Shown here one piece after another: positions 21,901 through 33,900 of a DNA stretch of 64,000 nt (positions are counted from its first letter, which is position 1; each line of letters starts with the position of its first letter). Below the pieces are notes generated by a model. That model did not search any database. It was not told where the DNA came from and was given only the letters and a program-made list of their open reading frames with translations. A program made the position numbers and the translations under genes. The DNA is taken from the NCBI GenBank assembly GCA_037783415.1, contig JAZGTN010000170.1, forward strand, positions 620,001 through 684,000, written 5' to 3'. Origin of the DNA: Leptasterias polaris. Taxonomy: Eukaryota > Echinodermata > Asteroidea > Forcipulatida > Asteriidae.

Positions 21901-24900
21901 AAGTCATCAGTTCCCGGTCATGACACTTGTGTCCTTGAGCAAGACACTTAACTACAACTGCTTCTCTTCACCCAGGGGTAAAACGGGTACCTGTGAGGGC
22001 AGAGATGGTTTTTGTGAATGATTTAGCTTAGTGCGCTTTGGCAGCAAAGGCTTTATACTCCCCAGGGAGCTGAGATGGTTTCAGGAATGAAATAAATGGC
22101 CCAGTGACCTGGGGTAATAATGTGTGAAGCGCAATGATCATTCTTTGGAATAGCGCTATATAAGAGCCGATATTATTATTATTATTAATATTTACATGGT
22201 GCATAGAACATGACCAAGACAGACTCGTGGCCCTCAATGAAGCTGTCGAAGGTATCGTCTAAGAGATGCACGACTTCCGATTCTTCATCACTCCACTGTG
22301 CCTCCTGCTCTGGCTCCTTGGGCGGCTGGGGACTGAACAAACAATAACACTATTATCTCTTCTGAAACCATTTATTTTTTTTGTTATCTTGTATGAGCCC
22401 ATCTTATTCAAACTAAAATGTGCTGGGGAAGTTATTGAAGTTATTGAAGTTATTGAAGTTATTGAGTGCTTTGAAGTTATTGCTGAAGTTATTAAATTTT
22501 GCTGTGGATGTTGATTAGAACAAGATCTTATCTTTGGGAGTTGAGCTGCAAGGCGTTTTGAGACGTTTTCCATGAAAATGTAAAATCACCAAACTACACA
22601 AATTATTTTTATTTTTTTTGTAGCACCACTGTTTAAATATCTCTTTGGGAATCTGAAAAGAACCTTTCTAACCTAATTACTGAATAATATCAATTTGTTT
22701 GGATTGTTTGTTGTCTTGTTTGGCAATTTCCCGAAAAAGTGTCCTCGATCGGTGTGTTTCGCATCCTACACAGAATAAAGTTAGTAATCATAGAGCCACA
22801 TCACACAAGGAAATATACAGGCAAACAGTTCTAGGCAATCTCTAAAGAAAGAAAACAACATTCACATTTAATTTCCATGGACCACTGTCTGAAAAATGAC
22901 CCTCGTGCTACCAAAGTATTTCTTTGGCACGCAGTGCTGTCGGTTGCCAAGATTGTAAGAGTTTAAAGATTGCAACATCTAAGACTAAGGAGTTTCTTAC
23001 TTCTTCATCCATTCGATGATGCCATTCTTGTCCCTCTCTCCGCCAAAGTCGTATTTCCTCTGCCCTTCCCTGTCAAGATAAAAATGAAGCAACAAATGTT
23101 TTGGATTCCTTGATCTTAAAAGCGTAAGAAGTTTGGAGACAAAGTTTGGGATTTGTATTATCAAATATTCAGTCCACATACATGACATAGTGCCAATCTC
23201 AAAGCTCACCGATAGACCTTATGCATATGACGTCATTTGAGTAGGGCGCCCTCACCTAGAAGTCAAAAGGAAGATGTTCATTGGCCAGTCCTGTGCGCCG
23301 CGCGTACAAATCAGCGCGTTTCCATTGTTTCATCATCAGTTTACCTCTAAGATGGCGGCTTGGTGACATCAATGCATAAGGTCTATTATAAAGTTGATTT
23401 TGGGTTGAATAAAGAAAAATTGACTAGAGCGGGATTTAAATCAAAGTCCTCCGGTTTAATGTGCAGACATTCGAGGTGCCAGTAAGAAGCCATTCAACCG
23501 TTAACTGCCGTGTAGACAGGGATCACACCAAAGTTTACGATACAACCTGGGAAACGGCAGCCAGGGAAACACCTTTATAAGGGGATGCGACTTTTTTATT
23601 TCAAATATCAAGTTATAAACCACAAGGGAAACTGACATGGTAAATTTGTTAATGATTTGTGGTTGAACAACAAAAAATTGACTAGAGGGGATATGAACCA
23701 ATGACCTCTAGTCCAACGTGCCGACGCTCAACCAACTAAGCTATCTAGCCCTATGTTGGCGGTCCCCTATTTTGTCAATATCTTTGTTAGAGGTGACAGT
23801 CAGAAGCTATAAAGTTCACATGAGTACCAATCCTCCAGAGACACAGTCAAAGTTGAGAAAATGGCATGTGAAAACTTCCAAAGTCACCATTACTATCCCT
23901 TTCAAGGCAGGGTACACTTTTATTAGTAGTTGTCTACGACAAGTATCCTCACTTGGTGTATCCCAACATATGCATCAAATAACAAACCTGTGAAAATTTT
24001 GGCTCAATTGGTCAACGATGTTGCAAGAAAATAACGAAAGAACACCCTTGTTACATGGAATTGTGTGCTTTCAGATGCCAGAGAAAGGCTTCATGCCTGA
24101 AGCCTTTCTTGATTCAAACTTTTGGGGTGAAATTTACCTCTTTCTCTAAAACTACATTACTTCAAAAGGGGTCGTTTCTAACAATGTTTTATACTATTAA
24201 CAACTCTTCAGTGCTCTTTACCAAGTAAGTTTTTATGGTCATTAACTTGTAGAGTAAATGCCAAAAGTATACCCAGCCATTAAGTGGAGCAAAGGTTTAT
24301 TATCTGCAAGGTTATAATGGAGCTAGTTTCTAGATTCTACTTACTCAAAATATATAATTGTTGGGAACCCAGTGATATTGAAAGCGTTTCGGACTTCGTA
24401 GTTTGTGGGTAAATCGACATCAAGACCGGCTAAAACCTGTGAGAAAACAACATTTTCAGAAAAAGAAAATAGGAAATTCTCATTACAAATGAAGAATGCA
24501 GATATAACCTTTATAAAGCTGTTACAATAAAGGTGCTTAGCAATTTTGTCTGTCGAGCAAAAGTCAGCAGGGAATCAGTCGCAACGAAATTGACACTACA
24601 GTATGTTGACGTATGTACGTGTAGGCCTAAGCGAAGTATTTTCTGCAAAATAATCACCAATTTTCATTCAAGGTTAACAACAGCACCATGAAATTGGGCC
24701 CAGATGTTGTAGACTGCTAGACTACAGAGCTGGCCCAGCTGTTTTAGACTGCTAGACTACAGAGCTGGCCCAGCAATAAGAAACCAGCTTGGTTCTTCTA
24801 ATCACTGAGGGGGGAGGTACATCAATCTAACCATCAAGTATGATGCCCTTTACTCAGACAGTCAAGTCCTCAACAGTGCTCCGCTGGCTCAATGCCATTC

Positions 24901-27900
24901 TTTTTGAAAACCTGATGACCCCTTTAAGCACATTGTAGTCCACGACTACCTTGTTAGATGCTTCTAAAAGCAACATGCAAAACCACTGCCTGCACGGATT
25001 GTTCATACATCTTTAAATTCAAAAACATACAAATGACAATGTTGAAAGGTAAGATCAAGATGCATGTAGCAGGACCAGTAGAAAAGCTGGTCGGCAAGTG
25101 AAATGACAAGTTTGCTGGTCTCACAGGCTAATCGCTGCACATAGTTTAGGGCAAACAACGCGGTCATCGTGTTCAGCATTTACAAAGTACCAGTTTGAAT
25201 CTTGGACTTCTCTACTGTACACGAAATAAACAACTGAGAAAAAAGAATTAGCTGTTGCAAACTGCTTACTGACCAAAAGGACCTGTGGTATAAATGCAAA
25301 TATTAGTTAGTGGCCTGATGTTTCGACCCTAGCAGAGTCTTTCTCAAAGAAATGCGCAACTCATACAAATCCGTTAGAGCCCTCAATGCTATCATACCTT
25401 CCCATCAATCATCTTCGAAGCCATATTAATTGTGCTCTAATGACTGCAGAGTCTTGTCACCAGACCGTGGACAACCAACCTGCGTGACGAGGACAGCGAC
25501 TTCGCCGCACGGGTTGACAGCGTCGGTGAAGTAATTAAAAAAATTGGACGATCCGGAACAGCGGAATCATTTTCCCAAGACTTTTGAAACATCAGAGAAA
25601 ATTGAAATATCAGATGTGACCTCAGGTTGAAGGGCTTAAGATAACCTTGTGGGGAACGCTGCACTATATCGAAGGATATAAATCGTGATGGACTGACCTA
25701 CGTGTATGAAATGTGATGATCCATCTTTCCGAGGTAATGTTCCCAATAATAATTGTCCCATCATTGCAGAAACAAATCTATGAAGAGGAATTTGTTTATA
25801 GAGGGGCTTTCAAGGTCAATCTGAGTTTTGTGATGCACTCATTTTCATATCGGTAGAGACCTCACAACAGTGGGGAAAACCTCAAGTTAAAATGGTGTAA
25901 ATATCATTTATTTGATAGTCTTTCAAGCGAATCTTTAAACATGACGTCATCAGACAGCATTTTGTGTTAGTGTGTGTGTTTTGTGAGGGATGCAAATTTG
26001 AGAATGGGTGTGTACACACAAGTGTGTGTGTGAGTAGGTATCCACATTCAAACCGGGGACCTATAACAAAAGAGGACAATAGGTCCACGGTTGCTATCAC
26101 AAAGGAAAGCATTGTGGTCCACGGTTGCTATCACAAAGAGTTGAACAAAGGAGGGTCCACGATTGCCGGTATTTACACACATGTGTGTGTGTGAGTAGGT
26201 AACCACATTCAAACCGGGGACCTATAACAAAAGAGGACAATAGGTCCACGGTTGCTATCACAAAGGAAAGCATTGTGGTCCACGGTTGCTATCACAAAGA
26301 GTTGAACAAAGGAGGGTCCACGATTGCCGGTATTTACACACATGTGTGTGTGTGCTCTCACTTTCGGTACCTTATGGAGACCAAGGACAAAACAAAAAAG
26401 GGAAAACAAAAGGACTCCACATGGAATTTCTAAAGACCGGGGTGCTCCACAAGGAAATTTGTGTACAAAGTCTATGGGAAACTGTTAAGTGCAGGGACAA
26501 AGGAAAGAACAAAAGAGTGCTCCACAAGGATGCATTTTTCAGTCTGTGTGAGTAGGTAACCACATTCAAACCGGGGACCTATAACAAAAGAGGACAATAG
26601 GTCCACGGTTGCTATCACAAAGGAAAGCTTTGTGGTCCACGGTTGCTATCACAAAGAGTTGAACAAAGGAGGGTCCACGATTGCCGGTATTTACACACAT
26701 GTGTGTGTGTGAGTAGGTAACCACATTCAAACCGGGGACCTATAACAAAAGAGGACAATAGGTCCACGGTTGCTATCACAAAGGAAAGCTTTGTGGTCCA
26801 CGGTTGCTATCACAAAGAGTTGAACAAAGGAGGGTCCACGATTGCAGGCTGTTACACACTTTGGTGTGTGTGTGTGAATGACACTGACATAATTATAAAA
26901 GAGCTGTTACCCAATTATTATTATTTTTTGAAAAGTGATAATTATACCAATAATTTGTTAATTAATATCACAAAACTTATCTGTGAATTTTTATCAAAAG
27001 GAGTTTTCCCACATCTAACATTGTGAATCTTCTCTCTTCTTATTTAAAGCTAATATTAAATGTTTTGATATCGGAAATTGCATCAACGTTATTTCACTTC
27101 CAATCTTACCGCTGATTTTTTTAATTCTGTTGCTGCTCCGGCAAATTCTGGCTTCATCTTCTTGCAATGGCCACACCCTGGATAGAAGAGGAGAAAACAA
27201 TGATCAGAATAAAAACTTGTGTTAAAAACAGATTTCCTGACATCTTTATGTTATTACTTTTTTTTACTTTTAATTTAAAAAAAAAAATTCAAAGTGGACA
27301 AAAACTTGTTTTAAAAATGGCATATTTCTGTAATCATCTTTTAAGTGGAATCCAATTACTTCAAAGCTTGCGAAAGTTAAAACAAATTTTCATTTTCAAT
27401 TTGTTCATTAACTGAAATCCTTAAGTAAAAAATCCCCCCCCCCCCATAAAGTAAGACAAATTACAATTATTGTCACCCAAAAGTCTGTAAAGAGTAAATA
27501 ACAAATTAATCTCATTAAAAAAAAATTATTCTTTTTTGAAAAGTTCAAAATAGAAATTCAGTTTTTGTGACATCACAAATGTATTATTCTTCGAGATCCA
27601 TGATTCATGATTCATGATTCATGACTAGAGACATTTCCTATGACACATAGATAGCCCCCCCCAAAAAAAAATAAAAAATAAATTAAAATAAAATAAAACA
27701 CATAATTTTGTCAGGAGTTATGAGTTGTTCAAGAGTCATGATTTAATTTTCTGTTTGTTTTGTTTTTGTTTCTGCTGTAATTTGTTTTGTTTTGTATTTG
27801 TCAGTAGGCATTTCAATACAAGCCTCCTTTTGGCTTCTGAAAATGTCCCCATATTGGTTTAATACGTATCCGTTACATTATATATTTTTTCATTTCTTTA

Positions 27901-30900
27901 CTTAATTTTGTTTTCATTAATTATTTTTTCTCAATCAGTTCTTGATTGTCTTTGATTTAAATGTTTATTCTAAATTTGTTTCTTATTCTCTCTTTTTTTA
28001 TTTTACCAATGTGGAAATAAATGTTGATTTGAATTGAATTGCATTGAATGAAAAACAAATTAGGCATCAATACACATACAAAAAACAAGGTAATAATTCT
28101 AGATATGCACATAATTTTGACAACGGTGAATCTAACCCAGATAGACTAGTACCATCTAGCATCTCAAATACTTCCAACTGCATCATCCTGCTCATTTTTG
28201 GTACATGATGTTCCCTGACAGAGATTACAAGTCAAGTGGTAACATGACCAGTCTTGATTTACATGCGGACCTGATATAAAAGAAAAATAAGCCGTTTGCG
28301 AGTTAGATTTACGGAGCCCCTAAAGGGACAGGTAAAAAAAAAAGTTGAAAAGGGGGGAAAAAATATATACATATTTCGTTCCCTCGAAATATTATTTCGT
28401 TCCCTCGAAATATTATTTCGTTCCCTCGAAATATTATTTCGTTACCTCGAAATACTAATTCGTTCCCTCGAAATCATTTCGTTACCTCGAAATCATTTCG
28501 TTCCCTCGAAATATTATTTCGTTCCCTCGAAATATTATTTCGTCCCCTCGAAATATTATTTCGTTCCCTCGAAATGTTATTTCGTTCCCTCGAATTATTA
28601 TTTCGAAGGAACGAAATAGATTATTTCGATCGAACGAATTAATTTATTTCGTTCCCTCGAAATCATTTCGTTCCCACGAAATCATTTCGTTACCTCGAAA
28701 TCATTTCGTTCCCTCGAAATCATTTCGTTCCCTCGAATTATTATTTCGTTACCTCGAAATCCTTTAACTGCTACGGAGTCCATGAAATGCCGTTTCATTT
28801 ATTTCAGTATGCAAATAATATTCAGATTAGGCCATAATAATGAGCCATTGAGGAGACAGGTAAGAGAAACAATATTGAAATGTATTTCGTTCCCTCGAAA
28901 TGACATTTCGTTCCCTCGAAATAATATTTCGTTCCCTCGAAATAATATTGCGTTACCTCGAAATAACGTGTTGCTAAGTCGAAAATTAATTCTGAGGTAA
29001 AAAATCATTTCACTATTAACTTAAAGAAAATAGTAGATCCTTCTAAGTTGGACATCTTCTCAAGTAACGTTTTACACGACGAAGTGATTCACGTACTCCA
29101 TTTTCTATTGCTAACATTTTGACAATGTCTTTGTAAAGTAAACCCATATTAAAATACAGCATAATCGTTGACTCCAGGTTGTTCCTGTCCATCCTTTTTG
29201 ACTCTTGGTACAGAATAGTTTAGATAGTTCACCCTTGATTCTTATTGTAATAAAGATTAATTAGTTCTTTTTTGCTAGCACTTGTGTCCAACTTAGAAGG
29301 ATCTACTATTTTCTTTAAGTTAATAGTGAAATGATTTTTTACCTCAGAATTAATTTTCGACTTAGCAACACGTTATTTCGAGGTAACGCAATATTATTTC
29401 GAGGGAACGAAATATTATTTCGAGGGAACGAAATGTCATTTCGAGGGAACGAAATACATTTCAATATTGTTTCTCTTACCTGTCTCCTCAATGGCTCATT
29501 ATTATGGCCTAATCTGAATATTATTTGCATACTGAAATAAATGAAACGGCATTTCATGGACTCCGTAGCAGTTAAAGGATTTCGAGGTAACGAAATAATA
29601 ATTCGAGGGAACGAAATGATTTCGAGGGAACGAAATGATTTCGAGGTAACGAAATGATTTCGTGGGAACGAAATGATTTCGAGGGAACGAAATAAATTAA
29701 TTCGTTCGATCGAAATAATCTATTTCGTTCCTTCGAAATAATAATTCGAGGGAACGAAATAACATTTCGAGGGAACGAAATAATATTTCGAGGGGACGAA
29801 ATAATATTTCGAGGGAACGAAATGATTTCGAGGTAACGAAATGATTTCGAGGGAACGAATTAGTATTTCGAGGTAACGAAATAATATTTCGAGGGAACGA
29901 AATAATATTTCGAGGGAACGAAATAATATTTCGAGGGAACGAAATATGTATATATTTTTTCCCCCCTTTTCAACTTTTTTTTTTACCTGTCCCTTTAGGG
30001 GCTCCGTATAGATTTGAGTAAAATCTGGTACAATGACTTGCTTAGTCACACGTGATCGCTTCAATTTAAATTCCTCAGACTATAGAGACAGTTGCTATGT
30101 CAAATGGTTCGGGGCAAGCTTTGTTACCATTGTGCCCGTGCCATACACATTCATTCAGAATCGTGTATGTGGGGTTCTCCGTCGTTCGCCGTCTCTTATG
30201 TAACTACGCAAAAGCTTGCCCTGAATCATGTGACGTAGCAGCAGCTGTCTCTATAGTCTGAGGAATTTAAATTTAAGCTGCAACTTATGACCAAGCAAGT
30301 CAATGTAACAGACACTATTTAAATCAAACTCGCAAATGACTTATTGGTGACTTACAAGGTGCATAAAACATCACTAAGATTGGTTTCTTCTCCTTTGATA
30401 ACAGCTTCCCCAGTTCCTGTAGACCAGAGAGATGAAGAATGAAATGATGTAAAGTAGTACTTAATAAGATCATTGGTTTTGTGGAAGAGTAGGCCCAAGC
30501 TACATATTCCAATTCTCTAGTTTTTAATAAACACACAGGCCTGGAACTTCATCTTTGAGAGGGCGAGGCCATTTTCATTTACAAAGGGCACTTCCACTTG
30601 AAAATATTAAAGTCTTTGGGAGAATGTTGAAGGGGGCACCAAGGCCAAGACCAAGACCAGGAGCAACAGAGGTCTCTGTGACTATGTGACTCTTTCCAGC
30701 CCTGAACACACCATCCAACCATAGAGCAAGGACATCCAACCAACCTGGGACATTTCAATAAACCTTATTTATGCTTGGCCAGGGATTATGTGCACATTCA
30801 CATACAGTGCCTATTTTGATTGCTGCAATCAATAAGCAACAGCAATTTTGGGGTCTCAAAAAAAAAGAAAAAAAAGATTGGTGCTGGTTTGACCTTTGCC

Positions 30901-33900
30901 AGGAAATTTGTGCACATTTATACACAGTGCTTATTTCAGTTGCTGGAATCGAAAAAAAGCAATGGGAGTCTTACAAAACTATAGGCCTACCATAAATAGT
31001 GCTATTTCAGTCAGGATTACTTCTCTGGAGGATTGGTACTTTATTATAAGTGATTTTCTGAGGTGGGAAACTTTTTTTTTGTTTTTTTTTATTGTTGAAA
31101 ACATTTAAGTAGCTGTTTACCAAACAATAAAATTCTACGGTAATGGTATAAATGAAAAAAAATTAAAGTTAATGGTCTGACGTTTCAAGCCTAGCAGAGT
31201 CTTCCTCGAAAGCTAAATGACAACACAACACACATAAACAGGTATATTGGTGACGATTACCAATCGGTCCATTAACGTGTCTCTAATAGTACAGCGGATA
31301 AGCTCCCATATTAAGAAAATTGTGCACTTTTTGAGAAAAGCATGAAACTTCTAGCATAGTTAGTTTTGACCATAAGGTTCATTTTCAGATGTGGAGGGAA
31401 ATCAGATTTGACCTCTGACGACCTTGAGAGGTCAAATCCAAAATGGCCGCCAGTCTGCCTGATCTAATGTAAAAACACGCTTAACTTTTGAACCAAATAG
31501 TCTAGAAAAACGCTTAAGGTGTCATTTCCAACTAAATTGGGGATGCAAATTCATTTGGTAATACTTGCAAGATCACCAAAACTCAAGGTTTTGCATTTAG
31601 GTCAAGGTCAAGGTCAAAATTGATAAAAAAATAGCAAATTTCGAATGTTTACAACATGTTTTTCCCATTTATTTGTCATGTGTTCTCCCCTATAATCTCA
31701 AATTTATCTAGGAGTGGTTCCCCTGCATAGTCCCCCCCCCCCCCCCCCCCCCCCGTCTTAATCCCTTTTCAGTTAGTTTATTCCACTAATTAGCAACAGA
31801 CCATTCTTTGTCTTGTAACTGACCATATGCATAGCATGGTCAGTGGGCAGCTAGGCAGTATACGGCAAACACCTCAATTCAAGTCTGGAAAACTGCTCCT
31901 TTCAATTACTGCTCAATAATACTGGTAAGTTCTCTAAATTACTTTTGATTATTAATTTTGAATAAATATTTGTCCTTATTGTGTTTATTTGGTTCTTAGT
32001 AATTTAAAAGTTAGTTCATACATTATGTAGGTTTGGTTCTCTTATGGCAAGAGTTTTGATGTGCTTGAAGACTGCATGTAAACCTTATAAATTGTGCAGA
32101 AAAACTTTCCCTTGCTTTAAAAGTTGGGAAACTATCAGTTTACCAAACATTGGTAGGTTTCAAAGAAATACCTCTCTCCATGTTAATTTGTTCCTGTCTT
32201 CAATTTTGTGTTTGGAAACTTTTGAAGTTTTTGTACAGTTATTGATAATCTGATTTTTTTGAAACTCTTAGGATTCTTTTGATTTAGTTTATGTTGCTTA
32301 CCATTTTGTACAGTTTTGTATGCCAGTAAATAATATAGACGCCTGTTGTTTATTGACCATGCCACTTGCACTGCAGCTTTCTTTATCTCTCTCCCAATCT
32401 CTCTCCCCAATATGTTGGGATTTGCATACCTAATGAGTCCCGTAAGGTTGTGTTGTTTACCAAGTTTTATGACTTTGTCTGTTACTTCTAGTGTACTTAT
32501 TTTTTCATGTATTACATTTTTGGGGCTCACTTCATTTGTTTTTCACAATTAAAGTTTGACTAAAAACTATCAAGATTATTATTATTAATATAAACAAATT
32601 AGCACACAACAAACAATTTATCTTAGTCTGCGATTTCATCATGAAGTTCCAGGTCCTCACATTTGTTTTCCACATTTGTCATTATAATTATTTGTATCTT
32701 TAATCCTTTATTAGCGACTAATTATCCACCCTAAAGTAACATTGTGTTTTATATTTGTGTTTCAGAATCCTCTCTCCTGTTGTTGTGATTTTGTCGCAAC
32801 CATGCCAAAGCGTCTCCATCTGATAGATCCCACCCAGCCATCTACATCCAAGCTATCAAAGCCACCCCCAAGCACAAACTGGGACATTTGTGTCCTCTGC
32901 CAAATAGTAACAGATGAATCCTTACAGTGTCCTCTCAGATCAACGAAACGGACTGTTGGTAGTGGCTATGCATCCTTGGCAGAAGACATTCTCCGGTTCC
33001 AGACTCTTCAGCACATGCCAATAATCATCGACCTAGAGCGATTGGATGACGGTGGTGGCATAGAATCTACTTTGAAGTCACACAGGGCTGAGTGGCACAA
33101 GAAATGTCGGCTAAAATTCAACAAAAAGGCCATTGACGAGCAAAGTCGGAAAGAAACAACTACAGGACAACAGCAAAGTACCTCTGCTGTTCACACGCGA
33201 TCTGCTCACAGCCATCCACAGTCCACAGACCCTACTTGTCTCTTTTGCAATCAGCCTGCTGGTTCTTCAGGCTTACATAAAGCATCAACCTACAATATTG
33301 ACACAAACGTGCGGAGGTGTGCCCTTGAAGTTGAGGACACTGCTCTGTTGGCCAAGCTTGCAGCAGGAGACATGATTGCCATTGAGGCCAAGTACCATCA
33401 CGGCTGTCTACGTTCATTGTACAACAGAGCCAGGCAGGCTGCACCCAAAGGCAACGATGGAGATGATTCCTGCCTGCATGGCATAGCGTTTGCTGAGCTA
33501 GTAGCATTCTTGGAAGAAATGAATAGGGATGAGGACAGTTCTCCTGTCTTCAAACTTAAAGACATCGCTCAGCTGTACAAGGTTAGACTGGAGCAGCTTG
33601 GTCAGACTGTAGAGAAACGAATACACACCACCAGACTGAAAAACAGACTGCTTTCTTCACTTCCTGATCTGAGGGCACATTCACAGGGAAGAGACACACT
33701 TCTTAGTTTTGAGAAAGACATTGGACCAGGCCTCATGAATGCCTGTCAGCATGACAGTGATGCCATGCACTTAATGCGAGCAGCACAGGTGGTGCGCAAA
33801 GAGATCTTTGATTCAAGTTTCTCCTTCAATGGGTCGTTTCAGGAAAACTGCCAGCAGGATTCTGTTCCACCATCCCTCTTGGCTCTAGTCAACATGATAC

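Larger units (their letters stand above)
24437..26033. other. PDIA5 intron 8, 3'-side part
   Basis: Contains the 35-bp duplication at 24701 and the retroelement-like motif at 25310; no gene-like sequence. The 161-bp tandem array follows. Confidence 0.55.

Noticed and set aside
21851..21930. tRNA gene (class II-like)
   Set aside because: A- and B-box-like sequence is present but there is no intact cloverleaf, and it continues into a SINE body and tail. The same applies to heads at 760-830, 19630-19716, 23690-23750 and 47220-47305.
28370..29960. CRISPR-like regular 21-bp repeats
   Set aside because: Repeats are contiguous without unique spacers, in inverted arms, in a eukaryotic intron, and with no cas genes.
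28296..30064. Pairs of identical 69-114 codon frames on opposite strands
   Set aside because: They are the two arms of one foldback element translated; the peptides are repeats such as FVPSKYYFVPSKYY.
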